From: Candidatus Pacearchaeota archaeon
GTDB taxonomy: Archaea > Nanobdellota > Nanobdellia > Pacearchaeales > GW2011-AR1
Length of the DNA stretch: 42,586 bases
NCBI GenBank assembly: GCA_017609885.1
Contig: JAFCDB010000009.1
Location: 1 to 42,586 of the forward strand
Reading direction: 5' to 3'
The notes beneath the pieces were generated by a model, which saw only the letters and a list, made by a program, of their open reading frames with translations, did no database searches and was not told the DNA's origin. Of this stretch, positions 32,395 through 40,051 are shown piece by piece. A program made the translations under genes and the position numbers. Each line of letters begins with the position of its first letter. Positions within the stretch are counted from its first letter, which is position 1.

Positions 32395-33324
32395 TTATTC
32401 TCCCCTTGTATTTGGATTTAATAACAATCTTCCTTGTGGTTCATGTTTTTGAGATTCTAATTTATAAGAACCATTTGGACTATTCAAATCAGTTTCTAAT
32501 TGCTGAAGAGATGCTCTAAATTCGTTCGAACCATTATCTTTCAAAGCGCACATTTTCTTATATCCTTGAACTAAACTTCTCATTCCATTAATATATGCAG
32601 TTCCATATTGCCTCAATGCTTGCTGACTAGTAATAGATGCTGTTCCACCTCTTCCTAAATTTTGAAGTGTTCTTTGTATTTCTTCCATCCCCTCTCTAAG
32701 TTGAGTTAAATCAAAATAACTTCTAGTCATTCCTCCAACCCATTCACAACCGACAAAACATAATGCATGCATTGATTCTAAGTATTGTTCACTAAGATTA
32801 ACATGTTGTTTAAGCCAACCAAGATATTCTTGCTGTTTTTCTTCTTTTCTTTCTGGTGATAAACGTGAATCAACTTCAGCAAATAAATCTTTCATATCTA
32901 TTTGTTCACCATCTAAAGAAACAACATAATCAATATCAGTATTAGCTTCAATAAACTTAACAAATTCTTGAGGCTCCCATCCCTCTTGAACAGCAGTATC
33001 ATAAATTCCATTTAATTGTGCTATTCTTTCTTTTTCTTCTTGAGCCTTTTTCCCAACTTTAACTAATGAAACAAGAGAATTATTAAGTCCTGTTCTTAAT
33101 TCTGATTCTAAAGAACCCAAAGGTTTAATTGCTCTAACTCTAGTAACAACTCTTCCAACAACAGGCAATCTTCCAACATAACCCATTACACCCATTTTAT
33201 GATTAAGAGACTTAGCTATTTGATAATCTATTTTTCTAGCTTCTTTAAAAGAATCTTCTAATCCCTTACCAATTTCATGAGTAATTTCTCTTTCACGACC
33301 AAAACTAACTGTTGCTGGTAACAT
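32395..33324 (-). CDS. Unknown helical 309-residue cargo protein
   Basis: The first gene of the cargo operon, with its own TATA-like ATTTAAATAG about 22 bases before the ATG. The protein is mainly helical: an amphipathic N-terminus, then a short MGYVGRLPVVGRVVTRV segment and long charged helices, and a tail ending NPNTRGE. The layout faintly recalls TelA-like tellurite-resistance proteins, but the resemblance is too weak to name it. Confidence 0.72.
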   Translation of the reverse strand: MLPATVSFGREREITHEIGKGLEDSFKEARKIDYQIAKSLNHKMGVMGYVGRLPVVGRVVTRVRAIKPLGSLESELRTGLNNSLVSLVKVGKKAQEEKERIAQLNGIYDTAVQEGWEPQEFVKFIEANTDIDYVVSLDGEQIDMKDLFAEVDSRLSPERKEEKQQEYLGWLKQHVNLSEQYLESMHALCFVGCEWVGGMTRSYFDLTQLREGMEEIQRTLQNLGRGGTASITSQQALRQYGTAYINGMRSLVQGYKKMCALKDNGSNEFRASLQQLETDLNSPNGSYKLESQKHEPQGRLLLNPNTRGE

Positions 33325-33383
33325 ATAAATTCACAGAAATTTCTCTATTTAAATCTTTCGTTTGTTACCACTTTAAAATAATA

Positions 33384-34607
33384 TTAATAATTCTCAGTAA
33401 CATTCAATCTCCTCATGTTCAAAATAGCCCCTCTCATCTCTTTGACAACCTTGTTGTAATCCTTTGACATATTATGTATTTCAACTACTAACTCTTGATT
33501 CTTATTTTCTAATTCTTCTTGTTTGATTTTATTAAGCTGCTTCTGCTTCTCAAGCTCACCCTTTAATTCTCCTATTTGAGTTCTCTCAAATTTCTCATCA
33601 ATCTCCTTCTTTCCTAAGTCTCTACTAATATAAATATCTGGACATGGTGACCTAAATTTCCACCCATACCGAATACAAAGTTCTTGTCTATTGAGTTTGT
33701 TAGCATAATAAGTTGCTGATGAGTGCCTAAATAAGTGAAAATAAATTGACCTTCCTAAAACTTTGTTTCCTAATCTTTTTAAGAATTTTAATGTGTTTTT
33801 ATAGTTGTTCTTGAAAACTGGCTCATCATTTTGTAGTCCTTCATTAATTCTTTGGTTAAGATAATCTCTAACACCCTCCAAACAATATTTCCAATACAAA
33901 CCAATAGTCCTGCCCTTAGTTTTTGAGTATTCTTCTTTCAAAGTTAATTTCACAAAATTATCTTCTCCTTTAGGCAATTGTAAATCTTCTTTTCTAATAT
34001 TGAAAAATTCTTCAGCTCTAGCTCTACTATCAAACAACATAGCAATCAAGTATCTCTCCTCACTTGTTTTACAAGCCTTATACAATTTCTCAACTTGTTC
34101 TTCTCTCAAATAATCAGGTGTTCTCTCCTTCAATTTTGGTTTAACTTTTAAGATTTTTATTAGTGATGATGATTTATCTCCTATCTTCCAATTTAAATAA
34201 AGTATTGCAGCATTTTTTATTTTAATCTTATCTGTTTCAGAGTATGGTTTTTTATGATGTATTGTTTTTCCATCACTATTTTTCTTCTTAAAAATATACT
34301 TTAGATTATCTTTTAACAAAGCTTCACATAAACCTTCAGTGTCTTTTGGTTTGAGTTGTGAAGTTGGTTTGTTCATAAACTCCAATGCTATTCTCAAATT
34401 TGATAAATAACCTGTTAGAGTTCCTGCACATGGTTGGTTGCCTGTGATTTTACCAATTTGTAAGTCCCTAATATAATCTTTAATTGATTTCTTGTCCTCA
34501 CTACTAATTTTCCAATTTTTAACATTATCCAACTGCTTTTTTATGTTAATTTCTCTAATTGGTATTTTTTCATTATTTGTCATTGTCTTTATCATTGTCT
34601 TTATCAT
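33384..34607 (-). CDS. int: Tyrosine integrase of the element
   Basis: Site-specific recombinase that inserts and excises the element. It is up to 407 residues. Catalytic residues are in SRARAEEFFNIR (first Arg), HLFRHSSAT (H291-x-x-R294), RYGW and the nucleophile in PDIYISR (Y326). A core-binding domain precedes them, and a coiled coil (about 345-395) ends the protein, an unusual tail. The start is ambiguous: ATGATAAAGACA is duplicated in tandem, giving ATGs at 34607, 34592 and 34583. The gene lies next to the right junction, as is usual. It is not split by the integration, so it is pNOB8-like rather than SSV-like. Confidence 0.92.
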   Translation of the reverse strand: MIKTMIKTMTNNEKIPIREINIKKQLDNVKNWKISSEDKKSIKDYIRDLQIGKITGNQPCAGTLTGYLSNLRIALEFMNKPTSQLKPKDTEGLCEALLKDNLKYIFKKKNSDGKTIHHKKPYSETDKIKIKNAAILYLNWKIGDKSSSLIKILKVKPKLKERTPDYLREEQVEKLYKACKTSEERYLIAMLFDSRARAEEFFNIRKEDLQLPKGEDNFVKLTLKEEYSKTKGRTIGLYWKYCLEGVRDYLNQRINEGLQNDEPVFKNNYKNTLKFLKRLGNKVLGRSIYFHLFRHSSATYYANKLNRQELCIRYGWKFRSPCPDIYISRDLGKKEIDEKFERTQIGELKGELEKQKQLNKIKQEELENKNQELVVEIHNMSKDYNKVVKEMRGAILNMRRLNVTENY

Positions 34608-34691
34608 AAACTATGATATATTTAATTGCATATAAGAAGTAATATAAGTATTTAAATCTTTCCAGTATAGTGGACATAAAGTTCAACTATC

Positions 34692-34742
34692 TTGCTAAGC
34701 CGTGCCCTTCGGGGTGCGCAGGTTCGATTCCTGCCGGCGGCG
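34692..34742 (+). pseudogene. 3' half of host tRNA-Ser, at the right element junction
   Basis: It runs from TTGCTAAG through GCCGTG, variable arm CCC-TTCG-GGG, T arm GCAGG-TTCGATT-CCTGC and acceptor strand CGGCGGC to discriminator G. The acceptor strand pairs perfectly with GCCGCCG at 28331-28337. From the variable arm to the T arm it is identical over 31 bases to the intact tRNA inside the element. Standing alone it has no 5' half and cannot make a tRNA. Confidence 0.8.
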
Positions 34743-34781
34743 TTCCTAAAAACTTATAAACTCCTTTCAACTAATTGTACT

Positions 34782-35168
34782 ATGAAAATGAAAGTTTCTC
34801 AAATTATGCGCAAGGCAGTTGTGATTGATGACCACATACTTGTAAGGGATGCTGCAAAAATTATGTCAAAAAAAGATATTGGGAGTTTGATAATTGTAAA
34901 GGATTCTAAGGTTAAGGGAATAATTACTGAAAGAGATGTAATGAGGAATATCAAAAAAATAAATTCAAAAGTTAAACAAGTAATGAGTACAAAAGTTTTG
35001 ACTACTTCGCCTGATGAGGACTTGTCAGAAGTTGCGAATCTTATGACAGCCCACAAAATAAAAAGAGTGCCTGTTGTTGATAAAGAAAAATTAGTAGGAG
35101 TTATAACAATAACTGATGTTCTTGCGCATTCAAGCGGAGATTTCGGAGAGGATTTTTTGATTAATTAA
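34782..35168 (+). CDS. CBS-domain pair protein
   Basis: A 128-residue protein with two CBS motifs: KVSQIMRKAVVIDDHILVRDAAKIM...GSLIIVKDSKVKGIITERDV, then QVMSTKVLTTSPDEDLSEVANLM...RVPVVDKEKLVGVITITDV. Such pairs bind adenosyl ligands and regulate partners. The ATG at 34782 is chosen over the track start at 34692, which lies inside the tRNA half. A TATA box (ACTTATAAAC) sits about 27 bases before it, giving a leaderless message. It overlaps the deacylase stop by eight bases (convergent). Confidence 0.9.
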   Translation: MKMKVSQIMRKAVVIDDHILVRDAAKIMSKKDIGSLIIVKDSKVKGIITERDVMRNIKKINSKVKQVMSTKVLTTSPDEDLSEVANLMTAHKIKRVPVVDKEKLVGVITITDVLAHSSGDFGEDFLIN

Positions 35169-35931
35169 CCTTCGCTTCCCTCGTCTTCAAAGTTTCCAAA
35201 TCAAATTCTTTTAAAATCTCCAAAACATTTTTTCTCTGCTTAGAATTTCCCAAACCTTTCCAATCAATTAAAAAACAATCAATTTTTTCAGCTGTTTTTG
35301 AAATTGCCTGTTCAATCATTTGTTTTTTTAATGGAAATGCATATTCTGGAATTATGTGGGAAATTGCAAACTTATTTTCTAATTGAATTTGATTGAAATT
35401 AGAGCAATAGTGCGGACCTCCGACTCCAATAGCAACTTTATATTTTCCTTTCTTTTGATTTTTAGTTGATTTTATAATTGTTTTAGCAATAATCTCTCCT
35501 GCTTTTTTATCCTGCCATTGTTTTTTTGTAGAACCAATTTCAATAAACAAACAGGGAGTTTTGACAAATGGGCCGTGATGTGTTACTTCTAAAGAAACTT
35601 CGTAATCTAAATTATTTGTTTTGTTAAGAGTTTGAAAGAAATTTTTTAAGATTAAAGAGCTTGTTGAACAAAGGGTTTGAGCTTTTCCTCCAAATTCTGC
35701 TTTATTCCAGTTTCCAATTGCATGGACTGACAGGGTTTTAATTTCTTTTTGCGACTGGTGTTTTGATGCAAAAATTAGAAAATCAGCATTTATAGTTTCA
35801 TTAATATTTTCTGCAAAAATTATTTCTTTTTCAGTAAAATAAATCGGAAGTTTACAATCAAGTTTTTTTAAATTTTGAATTATATTTAATGCTGCAGGGT
35901 CTTTTTTTGAAGCGACAATTGCAAATTTCAT
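35161..35931 (-). CDS. dtdA: D-aminoacyl-tRNA deacylase (archaeal/plant DTD2 type)
   Basis: Hydrolyses D-amino acids mis-attached to tRNA, a proofreading step in translation. It is 256 residues long. The family core is EVTHHGPFVKTPCLFIEIGST followed by GVGGPHYC and SHIIPEYAF, with the N-terminal MKFAIVASKKDPAALNI. It lies downstream of the surface-protein genes on the minus strand and 20 bases after their last stop, so it may share their transcript. Confidence 0.93.
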   Translation of the reverse strand: MKFAIVASKKDPAALNIIQNLKKLDCKLPIYFTEKEIIFAENINETINADFLIFASKHQSQKEIKTLSVHAIGNWNKAEFGGKAQTLCSTSSLILKNFFQTLNKTNNLDYEVSLEVTHHGPFVKTPCLFIEIGSTKKQWQDKKAGEIIAKTIIKSTKNQKKGKYKVAIGVGGPHYCSNFNQIQLENKFAISHIIPEYAFPLKKQMIEQAISKTAEKIDCFLIDWKGLGNSKQRKNVLEILKEFDLETLKTREAKVN

Positions 35932-35950
35932 TTTAAAAATAAATCATCAA

Positions 35951-37387
35951 TTATAATTCGTAAGTTCCTAAATAATCTTTTATTTCTTCTGTTTCAAGAG
36001 GAGTTTCAGAGAATTTACTCGCAAGGTTTTTTATCCAGCGCATTCTATCTAATTCAATTTCCTCACTAAGGTCTTTTTGACTTTTTGAATAATCATAAGA
36101 ATTTTCAAGCCAGTAGCTGCCAATTTCAAATCTCACAACAAGACGCCCATTGACAACTTCTGACTTTGTAATCTCAACCTCTTTTTCCCCAGTTTTAGCT
36201 TGAAGAACAAAAAGCTCTTCCTGAGTCAAAGTATAATCTGGTAAATCTTCCTCAACAATTGTTTCATTAAATAAAGTTTCATTTGTGGTTGTTTCATTAA
36301 TTTCAGATTCTAATTTGCCTTCAACAAAACTTTCAGGATTTTCACTATCAAGAATTGTAGAAATTGAAACAATCTCTTTAGATTCATAGGTCAAAGAAAC
36401 AACAAAATCCCCTTCTTGAGGAATTATTTCTAAAGAAGATAAATCTATTTCTATTTCATAAGCATATTCTCCTAAAAACTCCTTTCCAAACCCCTGTTCT
36501 ATTTCAAAATAATCTGTTATAATAGTTACTGTGTTTTCTTCAATATTTATCTCAACATCTTGTGATGAAGAAACAATTTCTGCACTCTCGCCCTCTGCTA
36601 ATTCATATGTAAAATAAGATTGCGCATTTGTTGTTCCCTGGATTTCAGAAATTAATTCAGCAACAACACTGCCAGTTATTGGAGATGTTTCAATCTCGCT
36701 CTCGCTTGTTTCACTATCACTTGAACTCTCTTCAGAACTTGACTCTTCGGTTGGAGTTGTCTCTTCTGTAGATTCAGCAGATTCTTTTGTTTCACTTGAA
36801 CTTTCTTCAACTTGTTCTTCAGGAATTTCTTCTGGTTCTTCTGCTATTTCCTCAACAGGTTCCTTGGGAGTTTCTTCGGGAGTTTCTTCGGGAGTTTCTT
36901 CGGGAGTTTCTTCGGGAGTTTCTTCGGGAGTTTCTTCTTCACTTTTATTACCCTCTCCGTCTCCTTCTGAACTCTTACTTGCCTTTACAATTTTCAACTC
37001 AAATTTAACATCAGGATAAACAATTTTTTCCCCAGCAACCCCAAAACCAGATCCTATCCCAGAGATACTTTTTCCCTCAATAAAAAAATCTCCTTCAACA
37101 GTTGACTGTGAAATTAATTCTTCAAGGGCAAATTTATATTGATCTTTTTCTGATGCAACTAAAACCAACGTATCTGCAGGCATTAATTCACCCGACTTCA
37201 TTGAAAGAGAAATTTTTCCTTGGAGCAATTCATTTTCATGGTAAATAGTATTTAATGAAATCGGAACTTTTCCAGTAATTGAAAATTTAAATAAATTAAA
37301 GAAAAAGATTACGAGAATGGCAATTAAAAAAAACATTATTATTGAACCTATTAATTTAAAATTTGTTTTTCTCTTTCTTTTTTTCAT
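35951..37387 (-). CDS. Membrane-anchored acidic surface protein with ETPE repeats
   Basis: A 478-residue protein with an N-terminal signal anchor (basic KKRKRKTNFK, then IGSIIMFFLIAILVIFFF). It is predicted to face outside. After a beta-rich first domain comes a low-complexity acidic linker of repeated ETPE, then Ser/Glu-rich sequence, and a second beta-rich part. The ETPE block is encoded by six near-identical 12-base units, so its length probably varies by slippage. Its ATG overlaps the stop of the 228-residue secreted protein gene by one base (TAATG). Function unknown; cell-envelope attachment is an inference. Confidence 0.75.
   Translation of the reverse strand: MKKRKRKTNFKLIGSIIMFFLIAILVIFFFNLFKFSITGKVPISLNTIYHENELLQGKISLSMKSGELMPADTLVLVASEKDQYKFALEELISQSTVEGDFFIEGKSISGIGSGFGVAGEKIVYPDVKFELKIVKASKSSEGDGEGNKSEEETPEETPEETPEETPEETPEETPKEPVEEIAEEPEEIPEEQVEESSSETKESAESTEETTPTEESSSEESSSDSETSESEIETSPITGSVVAELISEIQGTTNAQSYFTYELAEGESAEIVSSSQDVEINIEENTVTIITDYFEIEQGFGKEFLGEYAYEIEIDLSSLEIIPQEGDFVVSLTYESKEIVSISTILDSENPESFVEGKLESEINETTTNETLFNETIVEEDLPDYTLTQEELFVLQAKTGEKEVEITKSEVVNGRLVVRFEIGSYWLENSYDYSKSQKDLSEEIELDRMRWIKNLASKFSETPLETEEIKDYLGTYEL
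36864..36936. repeat. 12-bp tandem repeat encoding ETPE
   Basis: Six almost exact units of CGGGAGTTTCTT on the plus strand (E-T-P-E on the coding strand). The first is diverged (TTGGGAGTTTCTT). Unit length is a multiple of three, so gains or losses keep the reading frame. Confidence 0.9.
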
Positions 37388-38073
37388 TAGCTTGTTGTTT
37401 CAACAAGAGTAACTGCATTACTCCAGCTCAACTCTCCTTTTTTCTCAACATAAACTGAAATTACATCCCCCGGATTATAATCCAAAACTCTCTCTGACTG
37501 CAAATCATAATCCATTTTTTTACTGTCATCTGAAGAAATCACATTTCTGAATCCTGTATCTTCACCATTAATATAAATTTTAATTTCAAGTTCTCCCTGT
37601 CCTTCAAGATTCAAACTTGTAGAAATTCCTGTGATGCTTCCAGGACGCATCATAACATATCCAATATTTTTATTTCCTTGAACATTGGAACTTTCAAGAT
37701 AAGCTGATTCACTTGAGCTTTCTGCAAATCCAAAATTCAAATAATTAATGTTCTTGTAATCTTCCTTCTTTTCAAATTCATTAGTTGCATAAGTAACTAC
37801 AAAAATTTTGTTTTCCTGATTTTCCTCAAGATAACTTACTTCATAAATTCCAATATTGTTTTCATCAATTTCTTTTATCTCAACTTCATTAGGAAGGTTA
37901 TTTTGATTAATTTCAACAATCTCCTGAATTTCTCCTCGTTCTATTCCCTCTTTTTCAAGAAAAGATTTAACATATTCTCCAACTTCCTTTCCAACATCAC
38001 TGGAAATTGCCTGTGCAAAAACCCCGGTTAATACTAAAAACAATACTATCACAAAAACAGGGATTTTTTTCAT
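37387..38073 (-). CDS. Secreted 228-residue protein, unknown
   Basis: The signal peptide is clear: MKKIPVFVIVLFLVLTGVFAQA. The mature protein is acidic and beta-rich, with a domain (GYVMMRPGSITGISTSLNL, EGQGELEIKIYINGEDTGFRN) that may be an Ig-like or jelly-roll fold. No cysteines or catalytic motif. It is co-transcribed with the small membrane protein upstream and the ETPE-repeat protein downstream, suggesting a joint envelope complex. Confidence 0.75.
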   Translation of the reverse strand: MKKIPVFVIVLFLVLTGVFAQAISSDVGKEVGEYVKSFLEKEGIERGEIQEIVEINQNNLPNEVEIKEIDENNIGIYEVSYLEENQENKIFVVTYATNEFEKKEDYKNINYLNFGFAESSSESAYLESSNVQGNKNIGYVMMRPGSITGISTSLNLEGQGELEIKIYINGEDTGFRNVISSDDSKKMDYDLQSERVLDYNPGDVISVYVEKKGELSWSNAVTLVETTS

Positions 38074-38088
38074 TTTTCCTCTTTAGGT

Positions 38089-38364
38089 TTATTCCTGCAT
38101 TTCAGGTTGAGTTTGTTGTTCTGGAAGTTGTTCTTCAGGAATTTGAGCAGGCACTAAAACTATTTGACTTTCTTCATTGCGAAGCACAACATATCCTTGT
38201 TGTTCCACTCTGTTTATAACATCCTTTATTGCAGATTCATAAGCGTTAACTTGCGTCTTTATCAAATATCCTTGAATCTGTGGCCCAAGAACTGTCAGGT
38301 AAAGAAGGGCAACTACAAGAAGAACAATAACGAGAACAGCAACTTTAAATTTAATATCTTTCAT
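38089..38364 (-). CDS. Small single-pass membrane protein
   Basis: The ATG at 38364 is preferred over the track start at 38379 because a Shine-Dalgarno GGAGGT lies four bases upstream of it. The 91-residue product has one helix near the N-terminus (VAVLVIVLLVVALLYLTVLG), a short helical extracellular part and a Gln/Glu/Pro-rich tail (PEEQLPEQQTQPEMQE). It is first in the three-gene envelope unit that continues to 35951. No family is recognised. Confidence 0.7.
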   Translation of the reverse strand: MKDIKFKVAVLVIVLLVVALLYLTVLGPQIQGYLIKTQVNAYESAIKDVINRVEQQGYVVLRNEESQIVLVPAQIPEEQLPEQQTQPEMQE

Positions 38365-38414
38365 TTGACCTCCATACATAAATTAGCATATTAGAGTTTA
38401 AAAATTCTTTGTTG

Positions 38415-39608
38415 TTAAATAACTTCTCCAAAACCAATCAACCGCCAGTGCCCATCGACATTTCTCGCAATCCCCACATTATCTTTTTGAAATGGAACAA
38501 CAGGAGTATTCAAGTTCATTTCAATTTCATTTTCAGAAATTTTCATTATTTTCCCAAGAGTAATAGAAGTGCAGATGCTTAGCATTAAAGTTTCTCCAAC
38601 TTTAAAGTCCTCAACTTTTTTATGACCTTCCACGCCCATAACTTCCTTAAAATTTTCTGCCTTAATTTTCAACTTTTCTGTTATTTCTGGAAGTTTGCCT
38701 TTCAAACTTGCAACAGTCCCTGAAAGATGATCAGTTTTAGTCAGCGCCATATCTAACTCTGTTTCAATTGCTAAACTTCCACCAGGTTCTGCTTGTTTAA
38801 TTTCATAACTTCCCCTATAGATAGAAACAATTTTTGTTTTAACAGTTTTATATATTTCTTTATTTTTCTCGATTTTTTTTATCCCAGGTTTAATCTCAAT
38901 TTCATCTCCGACTTTCAAAATTCCTTTTTTTAATGCTCCTCCTAAAACTCCTCCATGAAGATTATTTATTTTTGTTCCTGGTTTGTTAATATCAAAACTT
39001 CTTGCAACAAAAAATATTGGATCTGCCTTTTTATCTCTTTGAGGAATTTCTATTTCCGCTAATGCTTTGTAAATTAAATCTATGCTCACTCCTTGCTGGG
39101 CTGAAACTGGAATTACTGGGGAATTTTCTGCAATTGTTCCTTTAACAAATTCTTTTATTTTTTTATAGCTTTCAAAAGCTTGTTTTTTCAAAACTAAATC
39201 AATTTTATTTTGAACAATTATAATTTTGTTAATTTTTTTTGCCTGCAATGCAGTTAAATGTTCGCGCGTCTGCGGTTTAATTCCCTCATTTGCTGCAACA
39301 ACGAGAATTGCAGCGTCGATAACTGCAGCTCCAGAAAGCATTGTTGCCATAAGCATCTCATGCCCTGGAACATCAACAAAAGTCAAATACCTAAATGGCT
39401 CTCCATCTTCAACATTGAATTTTTCCCCTTTCTTTTTTAAAACAATATCTGCATATCCAAGTTTAATTGTAATCCCGCGCTTAAGCTCCTCACTATGAAT
39501 ATCTGCGAATTTTCCTGAAAGAGCTTGGAGTAGAGTTGTTTTTCCATGGTCTATGTGCCCAACCATCCCAATATTCAATATAGGCAGTTTTGATATATTT
39601 GTTTCCAT
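38415..39608 (-). CDS. eif2g: Translation initiation factor aIF2, gamma subunit
   Basis: The GTPase subunit that carries initiator Met-tRNA to the ribosome. It is 397 residues long. GTPase motifs are GHIDHGKTT (G1), GITIKLGYAD (switch I), DVPGHE (G3), NKID (G4) and SAQQG (G5); domains II and III follow. Between switch I and G3, where most aIF2-gamma carry a four-cysteine zinc knuckle, there is a short cysteine-free LKKKGEKFNVEDGEPFRY. The gene follows eS6, a classic archaeal pairing, with a broken DUF2283 gene between. The initiator tRNA gene is also in this window. Confidence 0.95.
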   Translation of the reverse strand: METNISKLPILNIGMVGHIDHGKTTLLQALSGKFADIHSEELKRGITIKLGYADIVLKKKGEKFNVEDGEPFRYLTFVDVPGHEMLMATMLSGAAVIDAAILVVAANEGIKPQTREHLTALQAKKINKIIIVQNKIDLVLKKQAFESYKKIKEFVKGTIAENSPVIPVSAQQGVSIDLIYKALAEIEIPQRDKKADPIFFVARSFDINKPGTKINNLHGGVLGGALKKGILKVGDEIEIKPGIKKIEKNKEIYKTVKTKIVSIYRGSYEIKQAEPGGSLAIETELDMALTKTDHLSGTVASLKGKLPEITEKLKIKAENFKEVMGVEGHKKVEDFKVGETLMLSICTSITLGKIMKISENEIEMNLNTPVVPFQKDNVGIARNVDGHWRLIGFGEVI

Positions 39609-39653
39609 AAAATTAGTTAGAATGAGGGTTTTTTAAAACTTCGCAATGGGTCA

Positions 39654-40018
39654 TCAATAACTCAAAGCAGAACTTTCTTCCTTAATATTCAGCAAAACAA
39701 TAATGGCTGTTTCAAATTCTGAATCTGTCTTTATTGAAATTTTAATGCTTGCCATGTTCCTGAAATTTGCGACTTCAGTTTTTAGCTCCTGAATCCTATT
39801 CAACTCTAATATTTTTGACATAATTTTAGAAATTGTTTTCGAAGCATTAAGAATTTCAATAGCGATTAATTGTTCGTTTTCATTAAAATCGAAAATAAAA
39901 TTTCCAAGCTCTACAGCTCCAGCTGACTTAGCCCTTTCTAAATAAATAAAGAATCATTTTCCCTGTCATAATCGTATTCAAAGGTTTTCATTTTATCTTT
40001 AAACACCCCAATGTTCAT
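39654..40018 (-). pseudogene. DUF2283-family protein, frameshifted
   Basis: Reading the minus strand from the ATG at 40018 (or 39991, MKTFEYDYDRENDSLFI) gives the DUF2283 N-terminus, then a TAG. One frame over, the rest of the family follows at once: YLERAKSAGAVELGNFIFDF, NENEQLIAIEILNASKTIS, on to a stop at 39654. A single missing base (or two extra) in the AT run near 39938-39950 explains it. The second part extends the domain by about 50 residues. The role of DUF2283 is unknown; members often accompany toxin-antitoxin-like loci. It may be a sequencing error in a low-complexity run. Confidence 0.75.
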
Positions 40019-40051
40019 AATTAATTAAAGAATTAGTGAGTTATAAAATTA

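Larger units (their letters stand above)
28362..34699. mobile_element. Integrated element (~6.3 kb) inside a tRNA-Ser gene
   Basis: Bounded by the 8-base core TTGCTAAG at 28362-28369 and 34692-34699. Joining the inner ends recreates CTATCTTGCTAAGATAG, a perfect palindrome shaped like an anticodon stem-loop, the expected attP. Joining the outer ends restores the seven-pair tRNA acceptor stem. Contents are an intact tRNA-Ser(GCU), a coiled-coil protein, an RHH protein, a winged-helix protein, a five-gene cargo operon and a tyrosine integrase. No replication or capsid gene is recognised, so it could be a plasmid-like, viral or integrative cargo element. Confidence 0.85.

Noticed and set aside
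32395-33324. TelA-like tellurite resistance annotation for the 309-residue cargo protein
   Set aside because: Only the general helical layout and one short LP...G segment recall TelA. No diagnostic motif is visible.
28535-34735. The 31-base identity between the intact tRNA-Ser and the right-end tRNA fragment as the true attL/attR pair
   Set aside because: Beyond the repeat the acceptor strands differ (CCAGAGC against CGGCGGC), so the right fragment is not the displaced end of that tRNA. The TTGCTAAG junctions instead restore an acceptor stem and a palindromic attP. I keep the 31-base repeat as homology between two serine tRNAs.
28331-34742. A trans-spliced split tRNA as in Nanoarchaeum
   Set aside because: The halves cannot form an anticodon stem (CTAGA against GCCGT), no GC-rich complementary leader/trailer pair is seen, and an integrase-bearing element lies between them.
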